From: Agrocybe praecox
Lineage: Eukaryota > Basidiomycota > Agaricomycetes > Agaricales > Agrocybaceae
Length of the DNA stretch: 64,000 bases
Assembly: GCA_964017145.1 (NCBI GenBank)
Contig: OZ024842.1
Location: 124,001-188,000, forward strand
Direction of reading: 5' to 3'
A model generated the notes under the pieces. That model ran no database searches. It had not been told where the DNA came from and worked only from the letters and a program-made list of their open reading frames with translations. The position numbers were made by a program, and so were the translations under genes. Positions 1 through 10,056 of the stretch are shown one piece after another. Position 1 is the stretch's first letter; the number at the start of each line of letters is the position of its first letter.

Positions 1-87
1 GACGTTGACTGATGGTCACGGAGTATGGCCAAGTTCGGATCGATTGCATTTTCGACTTGTTCAAATCGGGCCTCTATGCGAGACCTT

Positions 88-248
88 TTATAATCGTCCT
101 CGTAACTCCCAGTACTCGTTGTTAGGTGGTGATGCTCCTTTTCACAGTCCGTTTGATATCCGCTTAATGTTAGGAAGCCAAACAATGCGGCAATAATGTA
201 ATGGACAAGGACAAATCACCACCTAACGTACTGGTCGCGAGTCTACAT
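88..248. repeat. Dispersed repeat, copy 1 (inverted partner near 51 kb)
   Basis: This stretch carries a GTTAGGTGGTGAT motif at 121-133 and its inverse ATCACCACCTAAC at 214-226, followed by GTACTGGTCGCGAGTCTA. The reverse complement of 50938-51115 has the same motifs in the same order, with shared intervening sequence such as GATGCTCC and TTCACAGTCC. The terminal inverted symmetry suggests a small TIR-type DNA element or MITE. Exact ends and target duplication could not be fixed. No coding capacity is seen. Confidence 0.6.
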
Positions 249-432
249 ATGCGTGTCTATTTTTGTGTAAGTACATGGGCGCCACATCGTACACTACTAA
301 GAAAAAAAGACTCGTATTGCCACGTGTAGCGGTGGCCCTGCAAAACAAGTTTGTAACACTTCCCCTCCTTGTGTTGAATTCCAATCTCGATGGTTAAAAT
401 TGATTCAACTCAGAGTAAATCAGACACTTATT

Positions 433-700
433 ACTATACTATTAAGCAGATGCGCAACTTCGTATGTACCTGTTTGTTTTCACACTTCCTTTGGTAAATC
501 TTATTGTTCTTTTCACTCATTTTCTCATTTTGATGACGTATTTTTATTGCTCTCGCCATATTCCATCCTTTGTCCTCCATCTCTCCATTTCACCTCACCA
601 AATTTGGAACTATTTTCACATATTATCATGCTTCAGTGTCATCTCTACCTTTCTTTATTTTTGGTGCCGGAGCGAAGCGAGGCGCATGCCTTGTTACTAG
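433..700 (+). mobile_element. Small non-autonomous Helitron-like element
   Basis: The left end (about 433-470) closely matches the left end of the large Helitron at 53696: both have TATACT(AT)TAAGCAGAT followed by GCG..TTCGT.TGTAC.TG. The right end (668-700) matches the right end of that Helitron: both have GCCG.AGCGAAGCGAGGC followed by GCCTTGT. It finishes CTAG followed by T, the CTRR|T ending expected of Helitrons. A short hairpin (AGGC/GCCT) precedes the end. The 5' TC is AC here, so the start is eroded or misplaced. The interior is about 200 bp, pyrimidine-rich and non-coding. Confidence 0.6.
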
Positions 701-741
701 TTACAATACTATTAGTACAGTATTACATAACGTCTTTTTAT

Positions 742-1230
742 TTGTTGGTGGAACGTTGACAGTTGCTTGGCATCAACTTCCGATGCTTCGGAGGGTCATG
801 CAAGAAGCTGAATACCCCTCCTCAACGAGCACCCTCGAGCACCTGATACATCTGAAGAGATTATCTCTGGACCCATCGTATTTCTTTGAAAACTATGCGT
901 CGGACTTTAGCATCCCCTTTGATCAACCGATGTTCCACCGCCTCAGTCACCTCAAGATTATCAACGCGACATTGTCCTGGTCGAAATGGAGACAACTCGC
1001 ATTGCTGCCATGCCTTACCCGCCTCGCACTTGCAGGCGTGACGACCCAGAGGTTCATCAATCAGGTGCTGGAGGAGTGTGAGCAGCTACAGATCTTCGTG
1101 TTCTACTACTACATGCACCTTGGATTCTTGACAGACGAAGTAACGATACCGCAGAAAGAGGTTCGTATGATGCCTCGGAGGTTCGGTTCACCCGTCGTGT
1201 TCCCAGAGGTAGTGTCGGATTATAGGTTAG
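742..1230 (+). pseudogene. LRR/F-box-like protein fragment
   Basis: One open frame encodes leucine-rich text of the kind found in the expanded Agaricomycete F-box/LRR-like families: a repeated LxxLxxLxL pattern, a 'PMFHRLSHLKI' segment, W residues before 'LALLPCLTRLALAG', then 'ECEQLQIFVFYY'. The frame has no start codon of its own. It runs into the Helitron-like element ending at 700, so the 5' part is missing or displaced. I see no F-box motif. Family assignment rests on general resemblance. It is probably a gene fragment. Confidence 0.45.
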
Positions 1231-1274
1231 TTTTTTACAGAGGAAAACGCAGCAGGAGCAGTGGAATATGTTGA

Positions 1275-2632
1275 AGAGGAAGGTAGAGTCAAAGTATAAA
1301 AAATCAGCGAGCAAGAGAATAGAAAGAAACGAATGAGATCATAATAAAATGTTAAGGATTTTGTTCCTGGTGTGCATCAGCTTTATCGTCGGTGGGTCCT
1401 AATTGGGAAGTCGGCCTCATCGCCGGCATGTCTATTTTTAGTCTGCAGCACAGTTTGGGATTCGTAACGCACTCCTCGAATCCAATGCAAACATTGGATT
1501 TGCGAACATTATTTTGCTATCTACCTATACTATCCAGCAATGGGAAAGTCTTGTGCAGCAAACAGAATTACTTGACCTACCAAAAAGAAGGAACGTCAGA
1601 CTGTTAGATTGATTCTTGTGAGGACTCGAAAGAGCGAGAAGGTCAGGTAATTGAATTTGAATTTGATTGTAGGGGGTTAAATCATCCAATTCACAGTAGA
1701 GTAGCATCCCACACAGTTCTGAGCCCAACGGAAATGCAGGATGTTTACGAAGATGAGGCTTGAGTAATTGCCGTGCAAAAATTAGCATTAATTGTACAAG
1801 CAAAAACACGTTGCTAATCAAAGAATAAAGTTGAGGACGCTTTCTCAAAACATAACGGGACTCATGCAAAACATACAGTCTGAGAGTGCAGCTAAGGCTA
1901 AGAAAATATTATCTGAGTGGGCACTAACATAGACTTCACTTCACGTACCATCATGGTTTCCGTCCAACACTTTATGCCATGGCGCCACTTCTCCAACGCA
2001 ACGCGTGAAGCGAGTCCTAGATAAGCAATAAACGGCGTCAGATAAAACGCAGCAAGCGACATATCAATGACAAGTCGAAGTGAATGTCCACTAGCAACCC
2101 CCTCGTACAACAAGCCAGAAGTCTTCCTGGGCGCAATAATGAACAAGGAAACGTAGGTACTAACACCACAAATCCCGTAAGAAAACTGCGCCGCTGGTCA
2201 AGGTGCTTATGGTGTTAAAGCCTACGAATATTAAACTCGCCAACTTTGGTAGCACCCACGCGACATAGTCAACGTAATGACTCGCAGCGACTCATGGTCA
2301 AGCGACTCTGTCTGTTGACATGATATTCGCCACGATAAAGACTTCCCGACCGTAAAATATAGATATTTAATGTAGCAGGCGAGATGCACCTGCGGCATCC
2401 AATATCGATGCCATTAAAGGCACCACGACGCCGATAGGGGTACGCATGTATTTTACCTCCAAAAAGTCGAAAAAGACTTGGATGTGACTCATCTGAACCA
2501 AGTTTCCGTTGAACGTCAACCGCATCTTCCATTCACATATTCGTCAAAAAAAATAAGGTTCGAGTGTGATCCTGGAAAGTAAGAAAGGTATCAAATAAAT
2601 TCCATCGTCTAAAGAGCTATGACAAAGGCGCA
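1275..2632. other. No recognisable gene
   Basis: Short open frames only. A minus-strand frame at 1898-2146 has a hydrophobic stretch (FYLTPFIAYLGLA) but no recognisable family or consistent splice partners. A 30-bp segment at 2418-2449 is repeated at 4592-4624 (see separate entry). Confidence 0.4.
2418..2449 (+). repeat. Direct repeat, left copy
   Basis: The segment GGCACCACGACGCCGATAGG followed by GGT occurs here and again, in the same orientation, at 4592-4624, followed in both by a C.CATG core and a similar AT/CCTC..AAGTCG tail. The two copies flank the gene at 2849-4381. They may be parts of one dispersed element or mark a mobilised segment. No TIR was found. Confidence 0.6.
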
Positions 2633-2649
2633 TTAGGGGGTTTCACGGT

Positions 2650-2812
2650 AGCCAACTTTTGGCCCAACTTTTGATCCCAACTTTTGTTCTGATCGAAAAA
2701 AGTTGGAATCAAAAAGTTGGCCAACTTCCGAAAGTCGAGCTCTCGAGCTCGACTTTCGGCCTCCAACTTCTTCCTCCAACTTCTGTCCCAACTTTTCGCT
2801 ACTTCGCCCTAA
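2650..2812. repeat. CAACTT-rich inverted-repeat element
   Basis: At least six spaced copies of CCAACTT(TT) occur, in both orientations (AAGTTGG at 2700 and 2716). The centre is a near-perfect palindrome at 2728-2759, with two 15-bp arms (CCGAAAGTCGAGCTC) separated by 2 bp. The CAACTT copies lie either side of it, so the strand can fold into a branched hairpin. It ends about 40 bp before the start codon of the next gene and may contribute to its promoter. It looks like a small foldback element or MITE. Confidence 0.55.
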
Positions 2813-2848
2813 CCCTGGTCCCACGTACACATTTGGGAGATACCAAAC

Positions 2849-4381
2849 ATGGCCAAAGCTGCCCCCAAAACGGAAACGAAGAAAACAAGGGCAAAGAAAA
2901 CTTCTGATCCTGCCCTCGACGCCAGCCCTGGCGACAGCAACCTCAGTTGGGCGAAGAACCCAGACTGGACATGGAGATTAGTCGAATATCTGACCAACAA
3001 CGCAAGTTTTCGCATCAAACTCTTCTCGGACTCGACTGCAGATGCTGCAAAGGAAGGCCGTGACAAGAAGACCGGAAAAGATGGCAAGGCACAACTAATC
3101 ACCGTTATCGCTCGCGCAATCTTCGCAGAAGACCCAGTGCAAAAGGCTGCATACGAGGCAAAGCCTGCTCGCTTTGCAACATCTGTAGAGTGTCGCCTTC
3201 GATGGTATGCCTTTTTTTTAAAACATTTTTTATTTGCCTTACACATACATGCGTCAGTTTGAAGCAGGAATACACAGCACATCTTAAGGAAATCGGACAG
3301 ACTGGTGCGGGACTCTCTTCTGAAGAGGTTACTGAGGGCTCGAACCTCGCAAATATGATTGGTATGAATCTAATTTCATTCGGCAGTCGTTGTCATCTGA
3401 TTTATTACTATATAGCGGGCATTGTGGCCAAATGGCCATGGTGGCATGAATTTCATGCGTTCTGGCGTGAGCTTCCAAACTACAACCCTGTTGGTGTCCA
3501 GTCGTCTGAGCCCGGGGTGGATCACGGCGACGAAGCTGCAGAGCTTTTTGAACCGCCTGCTCAGCAAACGGACAACGAAGAAAGCGGTGATGAAGGATTA
3601 CCGGAAGAGAAGGTAGAGGAGGAAAAGCTTGATGAAGAAGGGCATAACAGTGAGGGTGACAAGGTGCGTCAGACTTAAGAAATCCACAAGCTACAACAAC
3701 TAATATCTTACCGACCTCCAGAAACCCACCAGCACCACTGCTGGAAAGGTACTCAGACCTGTACTACCTGCCGCACTTGGAGGCTGTGATGCAGGACAGG
3801 CAAAGGCGCGCGAAGCTAAGGCCAAGGCATCGGGAGACGCAAAGCACCAGACCGCCGTCGACAAACTCAATGAGTTCCGTGCGGCTGAAGCAAAACGGTT
3901 AGCTCAGAAGCGCCAAATGGACCACGAGCTAGCTATGGCCCACGCACAGAACAAGCGCCTCAAGTACGAATTAAAACAGAAGATGGCTGAGACAGAGCGA
4001 GCATCTCGAATCGAAGAACTCAAGCTACAGATAAAGCTAGCTCAACTCACCGCTGGCGTTGTGGCTACTGCCCCGCATCCACCTCCACCTAGCACTGTGG
4101 CTGCTGCTGTCCCTATGTTCAACCCTCCTTTTGCTCGACAACAGCCTCAAGATGAGGCTTTAGTTCCAGTAGCAGGACCTTCAGCTCCCTTCACACAGCA
4201 ACCACCTATCACCGAGCCACGCCAGGATTTCCCCCCATATATGTCATACGATAACAGTAGTGATTACACTTTACCAGGTAGCAGTGATTATGATTCGTAC
4301 CAATATTGTGCAATGAGTCAATGGCAACCCCTTCGTGCGACAAATCAGAAACCTCTCCCAATGCTGAGCATCTTCGGTTGA
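2849..4381 (+). CDS. Expanded basidiomycete family protein, SANT-like N-terminus and coiled coil
   Basis: Four exons: 2849-3204, 3258-3361, 3416-3663, 3722-4381. Introns are 53, 54 and 58 bp, all GT-AG, and the frame stays open throughout, giving 455 aa. The N-terminus is basic (residues 1-20). Residues ~32-118 hold a tryptophan-bearing helical segment ('WTWRLVEYL', 'KLFSDSTADA'). Residues ~120-180 contain 'GQTGAGL', a 'PWWHEFH.FWRELPNYNP' block and 'VQSSEPG', a pattern I recognise from a highly expanded Agaricomycete family often near transposons. An acidic E/D-rich stretch follows. Then comes a long K/E/Q/A-rich coiled coil (about residues 275-340) and a Pro/Gln-rich tail. The tryptophan spacing resembles Myb/SANT-type DNA-binding folds; this is inference. 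Flanking direct repeats and the upstream inverted-repeat element suggest a transposon-associated origin. The exact function is unknown. Confidence 0.8.
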
Positions 4382-4591
4382 CGGTACCAACGCACACAAG
4401 TGCTAAACTCGATAGCGTTGTAGGTATACTACCCCCACATACACGCGACAGTCTGTGTGCATGTCCGACTCGCAGAAATGGCCGAGCGACTCAGTCAGCT
4501 TGGACATCCTGCACGAAAAGTTCCGATTCGAAATGAGTAGAAAATGAATGAACTGGACCTAGCCCAATTCATTCACTACATATCTACTATG

Positions 4592-4624
4592 CCTATGATG
4601 GCACCACGACGCCGATAGGGGTGC
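4592..4624 (+). repeat. Direct repeat, right copy
   Basis: Partner of the repeat at 2418-2449, same orientation, nearly identical over about 25 bp and similar for about 45 bp, lying about 200 bp after the stop codon of the gene at 2849-4381. Confidence 0.6.
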
Positions 4625-5685
4625 ACATGCACGATTCACCTCACAAGTCGGATAATAACTGAATGCTTACTTTACACGTCCAACTTTCTTTTGAAATTAA
4701 AACTTGTGTAACGTTCACCTTCACCTTGTTATTGCTGAAAATTCGGCGGTGAAGGGATTAACGAAAGGACAAGAAAGAGCACTGCCGCTGAGGGTTACCA
4801 GGCATCCTCATTGAGTTACAGATATATTCATTTCATTAAGAGAAGATGTGGAGGGTAAGGTCAAAGAAATTGTGGTGGAAAAGACAGTTGGGCAGTAGCA
4901 GACGGTTGAAACGTTGAAAATTGACCATTTCAGATTTGAATCTGAAGTTTAATCATACTACGTAACCTGCTTGATATTCAACTTCCGCCCCAACTTTAAA
5001 AATAAAAAAAGCAATTCGCGAATTGAATGAATTTCACAACATGTATAATTAACGTTTGCGTGCCCATCTTTTTGCTGTAGAACCAATAGAATTATATTCG
5101 TTGCATCGACATGCATCATTTTGAATTTATCCCACCAATTCGAACTTTGAAGAGATTTCGTCAGGCAAACACATGCTGAGCGAAGATGAAATCTGAGGCC
5201 TGAGGCCTGATCCTCTTCTCGTTTGGTACGAAACCCAAATCAAGGGGATACACAGAGAGGATTTATGTGTTCACAAGCGACGGGGACAACACAGCACACA
5301 AGGGTTGACGATATCATTCATCGATGCGGCTTGACACCGACAGGGGTGCATGAGGGAACGGAGGCATGTTGGTGGAGAGAGCAGTACAATACTAGTATCG
5401 ATCGACGCGGATGGTGTGGCGGAGGATGGTGATGGAGGGAGTACGGAATCAGAGGGTATGTTATGGGTACTGCAACCATAAACGGAATGCGACGCGGAAT
5501 TGAATCCAACAGATCGTTGTTTCACTTGATGTTTCGACACAGTACAAAGATTTGTGTTCCCCTGGCAGCTTGAGAAGTGGGCTAAAAATGGAACGGAACG
5601 CGGCGGAAAATTGAGTTCATCTTGTCGCCTTTCATATTTTCGATCCCTGCTGATTTGAGAATTAGAACACAAATTATTCTGTAAG
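4625..5685. other. Intergenic, no gene seen
   Basis: Short open frames in several phases without family resemblance or consistent splice sites. Base composition is mixed; a few short direct repeats are present. Confidence 0.4.
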
Positions 5686-6163
5686 TCAAGGGGCGTCGAC
5701 TGCGAGCCTGGTACGGGGGTCGAGCAGGTATTCATGCACATGGTTGGGGTTTGGTTGCCCTAGTTGACATTGAATGTGCTTTATATACAACAGCACTGTA
5801 GGAAGCTGAGATCGGTATGACCTAGTGGGCTGAGCGATAAGATCCCTGTAGATATTAATCGAAGACCAGCTCGTTCGAAACCGAATAACGCGGCTGCCGC
5901 GCACATGGAATCCCATCTCTGCTAGGTGCTCGTCGAGCAGGAATCGCGTTACACTCTTGCCCTCCTGCATGAATTGTACTCGCTTAATCGTCCGTGTCGA
6001 CGTTTTGAGAGAGATCCATATGGCCAAATCTACTTACTGTAATATTGGCTCGGCCATAACTGCCTGTGAAGTCTAGGAATACGTACATTTCTGGGTCTTG
6101 GCAATTTTCGTAAAAAAACTGGGAAAAGCTAATTTTGCTTGTCCTATGCAGCCTTCCGGCCAT
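5686..6163 (-). CDS. Possible two-exon hypothetical gene
   Basis: On the minus strand an ATG at 6163 opens exon 6163-6038 (42 codons). A 73-bp GTAAGT...CAG intron (6037-5965) joins in phase 0 to exon 5964-5686 (92 codons and stop), giving 134 aa. The text contains 'YENCQDPEMYVFLDFTGSYG' and 'RFLLDEHLAEMGFHVRGS'. I do not recognise the family. Support is only the in-frame splice and ordinary amino-acid composition. A 33-bp GT-AG gap upstream could extend it but would be unusually short. Confidence 0.3.
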
Positions 6164-6777
6164 CTCTAGTTCTATATTGCACAGAGAAAAGAAAGATAAC
6201 TCACTTTTCTTAGGGCTGCTAGATTTCAAGATTAGACGATCGGCAAAAGACCTGCGAACAGCTTCCACCCGCGTGATCACTCCAGAGTCTTGTGGTTATC
6301 ACGAGCACGGTAGTAGTGAGCTCTGCAATGGTTGACGTTCCTCTCAGTCTCGCGCCGCCTAATTTTCAGAAAAAGATAATCGTCCGTTTAGCAGACAGAA
6401 AGCAGAAAGAAGAAGAAAAAGCAATATGCACACATCCGAGCTATAAATAAACAAGTGACACAGCCATCAACCAAGTTCGAAGGAAAACATCTCCCAGAGC
6501 AAGAGGGCTTTGGTGCAGAGGTGCAAAGGCCAGCCCTACAACTACAGCATCTCGCAGCCTAATTCACGCGAAGAAGATGAATGGGCTAATGAGAGGAAAA
6601 GCAGAAGGAACAAAAAGAAAATCCGCACATTCGGGTTATAAATGAATGGTTGAACGACACAGCCACCGATGGTGAAATACCTATTCTGCGTCCAACTCCA
6701 GCGGAAAACCGCAAGCTTGAGCGAATAAATCCGGTATGGGTCAGCTGGGAGTCGCGGCGGTATGCATGACTAGACTA

Positions 6778-6783
6778 GAGCCC

Positions 6784-6815
<32 letters not shown>

Positions 6816-7082
6816 GTTATTTTAGGGTCCATAAAGGTGAACCTTATAACGGACCAAACATTTAATTACATAAGTGGTAACTACAGGGCCCCTAATGCCC
6901 TTCTCCCATTCCCGAAATCCTCATGTGCACTGCAGAGGCACGCCCAGAGCGTTCCTATCCCCTAGCAGCCCGACACAGAAACATCGTTTGAGAGGCATTT
7001 CTTCACATGGAGGGGTAGCATCTGCCATTATTGGTTGAGGGCTTTGAACATATCCGTCTTTCGATTAAGTGGAGCCCAAGGT
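6778..7082 (-). mobile_element. Poly(A)-tailed retroposon (SINE-like) with 11-bp target duplications
   Basis: A run of 28 T (6788-6815) is a poly(A) tail on the minus strand. The segment is flanked by an 11-bp direct repeat, GAGCCCAAGGT, at 6778-6788 and 7072-7082. This is the signature of LINE-machinery retroposition. The body (about 256 bp without the tail, 7071-6816) has no open frame. Near its 5' end (minus strand) is GTTCAAAGCC, which resembles a pol III B box, but I see no correctly spaced A box. It may be a SINE or a retroposed RNA of unknown source. Confidence 0.7.
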
Positions 7083-7085
7083 ATA

Positions 7086-7478
7086 TTAACCCTCCATGAC
7101 GGCGTCGAGCCTTAATCCTAAAAAACAAAAGAAACAAGATGACGTGATGACATCCGCAACAACTCTTGTGTAGAGGATGAGGTAGGGTGTCAAGAAGATG
7201 CTATAAATGAATACACTGTGAGTTAAATAAATGAATATTGACTCGAAGACGTACCTCAGAGCCAGAAGACGCCAAACCATCGAGCCCGGAGTTTTGGCCC
7301 CAGGCCAAGAGCGAATGCGATGAGAGAGAAAGGCTTCCGAATATATGTGCGTCGTGACTAAGTCGCTGAGTAGCAGATGTTCGTACCAGTAAATCGGGTC
7401 TTGGTTCATTTGTAGGTTCTCGTCGATATGCAAGCCCGGGGTAGATGAACTGGATGAGGTAATAAGTGCATATTTCAA
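7086..7478 (-). CDS. Possible membrane-protein exon
   Basis: A 130-codon minus-strand frame with two hydrophobic stretches. The segment 'RIRSWPGAKTPGSMVWRLLALRY' vaguely resembles the conserved start of fungal DUF6533-type 7TM proteins, where a WP...LF.L.RY pattern precedes an intron; a GTACGT donor follows that RY. No convincing remaining exons were found, and the retroposon at 6789-7071 lies just downstream. It may be a truncated gene. The resemblance is weak. Confidence 0.25.
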   Translation of the reverse strand: MKYALITSSSSSTPGLHIDENLQMNQDPIYWYEHLLLSDLVTTHIYSEAFLSHRIRSWPGAKTPGSMVWRLLALRYVFESIFIYLTHSVFIYSIFLTPYLILYTRVVADVITSSCFFCFLGLRLDAVMEG

Positions 7479-8650
7479 GGTTCTCTGGAGAAACGGTAAC
7501 TGAAGAGTGCAGTGATGAGAGAAAGGACTAAAATCACAGAAAAAACGAAATCAGTAACAGTCTACTATGCAAAGAGTTGGCCAGACGCGTAAACTTCTAT
7601 GTCTACCGTCTGGCTTATGCGGGGCTTGTATATGCATGTAAGAACGATGAACACTCACATATCTACCAGCGACAGGATGGAGCGGCGCCTACTCTCCTTC
7701 CAACCGACATACTCCTCGATGAGGCTGCCACCAGCGGGTAAGTCCTAGCTCTGGGAGTGATATAATTGATGATGGACATTGAATAAGAACCACGATGTTG
7801 CTGAGAACGAGAGAGTTGGGCTCGTGATGTGGTTACAGAGTGCGAGGACGACTGGTTCTAGTGCTACGCTATCAAAGAATGTGTTAACATTGAATTGAGA
7901 TGATGAACGCAAATACAGACCCATTCGAAGGGTATCATTGTTCCTGAAGTTGTATGTGTTCCACAGGCAAGAGTCCCCATACCGGATGACACTCGCATTT
8001 GATCTCGAGTTCCGTCCTCAACGCATACATTGACTTTGACGAAATGAGTTATCGCGGAGGAAGAGCTATACTGGGATTGGAAGTAGGAGTCGGGGTTCAA
8101 ATAGCTCTGAAAGCCTACGAACCAGTTCTTCGCAAGTAAGCCTCTTAAATGCGACGAGATTGTTTCATAAAACTTACGTGTGATAAAAAAAGAAGCCTTT
8201 GTGTCGTCCCAACGCCCCGACGCGAGAATATGTTAATTTCTACTTGTTGCATAACAAGCAGGCCCGAATCTTCGATCAACCGACAACGCGCAAACGGAGG
8301 AGTTGAACGCGACTGAGTTCCAACCACATCACAGCCAACACGTCCTATTCTTGTTCGGTGCGCAATTGGACGACGTATAGGAGAGGGTTAAAAGTTCACA
8401 TTCAGTACTTCAGTCCACGCGTTCATGGGCGATGGACACAACACACACGGATTGATCGATCTCAATGGAGCATGTTACGGCCAGGGAATGTCGGAAGTGG
8501 AAAAGTCGAGGATACGTCGTTGTTTTCAGCTCATTGGATTCTTGGCGTATTCTAAGAACGTTTTGTGAGCTTTAAGGTCTTTGAATAGAGAGGAATGATT
8601 CTGCGTACGAAGTTGTGGTTTGTAATTAATGAGCAGCGGCCCGCGCGGCA
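7479..8650. other. No gene assigned
   Basis: Minus-strand frames at 7864-8100 and 8145-8327 are joined by plausible GT-AG sites, but no family or continuous gene model emerged. Confidence 0.3.
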
Positions 8651-8712
8651 GTGCATCCATGACGTCGACGCTCAACGTCAACCATCATCGTGATCAACCC
8701 TTTCCTTCCTTT
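8649..8712 (+). repeat. Dispersed ~60-bp duplication, copy 1
   Basis: GCAGTGCAT.CATGACGTC.ACGCTCAAC followed by CAACCATCATC...ATCAACCCTTTCCTTCCTTTT is repeated with few changes at 15558-15619, same orientation. Both copies contain an ATG opening the same short peptide (MTSTLN). It may be a duplicated gene 5' end or leader. Confidence 0.6.
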
Positions 8713-8802
8713 TTTCCTTTCGTGCTTCTCCCGCCACCTTCATCCGACCGATGATCGACTATCCTTGAACGGCCCTCACCCTCTTGCCACAGTCGCCGTA
8801 CA

Positions 8803-9470
8803 ACTTACCACTGACGAGGATGTTCGTCGTCCGTCCAGCGGCGAGCGGCGAGCGACAACGATGAGGAGGAATCGCCTAATTCTTGGTCATCTGCCAACTG
8901 CAAGATTAGTTAGGAAAGCATGTCTTCAGAAAAACTGTTCCAATTCACCAAGCATTCTGTAGCGTCAACGTGTTGAGTGGAAAAAGGTATGTTTGGTATT
9001 TTCAACACCGAGATCATTTGAAAACTCACTCCGATATGCTTCAGCATCGACACCGAATCCTCCCAGTCAACCAGGGCTACACGAAGAGTGTCAGTCGGCG
9101 CATACAACGAAAGCCTACGACTTACCGATGACGAGAGTTGTCGTCGTTGCCATCGTTTGTGGCACACCAACGCAAACGTTCTGGATTACCGTGAGACAGG
9201 CGATGCTGGATGGAAAAGGTGTGTTCGCACCCGAAACTGCGAACCTTGCACTGGATGGAGGGAATCAGCTGAAGATTAGAACGAGATGCTACAACTCACC
9301 CGTCGTCAACGCGAACCGCATTCGAGGTATCACATCCGGGCGTTCGCTTGTAGCACCCACCATCACATTCTGGACAAGAGACATTCAGTCGCAGAAAATC
9401 AGATGAGAGGCGCACGACTCACGAATGACGAGAACGTTCATCGTCGTCGTCGTCGTCTGCGGGGAACACG
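8803..9470. repeat. Three degenerate ~300-bp repeat units
   Basis: A segment of the form (T)ACAACTTACC..TGACGAG..GTTCGTCGTC recurs at about 8804, 9112 and 9410, a spacing of about 300 bp. On the minus strand each copy reads as a short coding-like block ending CTCGTCA(T/G) followed at once by GTAAGT or GTGAGT, i.e. a repeated exon end with its splice donor. Additional GTGAGT donors lie at about 9021 and 9296 (minus). On the plus strand the copies give related peptides (LTxDExxxRR). Which strand, if either, is coding is unresolved. Confidence 0.45.
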
Positions 9471-9589
9471 TATGCACGGAGGTCAGCGAGAAGCATCTCT
9501 ATCCGGTGCAAACAACGAATACTGTCCTAGTCCTTACAAGACAGGTTATCCAGCTAACGTCACTTATCCTGCAAGATGTGGAAAACTAG

Positions 9590-10056
9590 GTGGTCTTGGT
9601 GCAACCAGGAGGCCAAAACATGCACCCATGCAACAAGATCAACAGAATGACGATGATTCCAACTCATCATGCTCATCGAATTTTCATGGATCCTTCCCTC
9701 ATCAGGATCAACGCCGAGGGCACCAGCACCGTTCTTCCTCATCTGCGTCGTCGCACGGCGATAATGATATCAATACACCGCCATCTCCCACACCGTTCTC
9801 CCATCGGCTACAACTCAATGCTCGAAAAGCCTCTGCTAGGTGCAGAGCCATCGAAGGCTATGTGAACTTTGCCAACGTTGAGGGCTTGGGCGAGCCTCCT
9901 GCGGACCCTTTGTCGCCTAATGACGAGGACTCTGATGACAGAAATGGAGGCAAGCGAGACGTCAGAGGAATGTTATTATCCATGGGCGCATTGGGTGGGT
10001 GGACGAAGAGGTTGCTTGGCGTCCGCGGAGACAATCCAGCTGGTGTTGTGCTGTGA
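9590..10056 (+). CDS. C-terminal part of a hypothetical protein (5' exons unresolved)
   Basis: The last ~155 codons of a plus-strand frame look protein-like: a Ser/His/Asp-rich low-complexity part, then 'ARKASARCRAIEGYVNF' and 'VEGLGEPP', an acidic spacer, and a final 'GMLLSMGALGGWTKRLLG' segment. The 'CRAIEGYV.FA.VEGLGEPP' text resembles the C-terminus of conserved basidiomycete hypothetical proteins, as I recall them. The upstream start could not be fixed because the preceding kilobase is repetitive. The stop is at 10054-10056. A strongly pyrimidine-rich tract follows. Confidence 0.5.

Noticed and set aside
6789..7071. Retroposon as a tRNA-derived SINE
   Set aside because: A B-box-like GTTCAAAGCC is present, but it lies only ~22 bp from the 5' end with no A box at the right distance, so the tRNA origin was not claimed.
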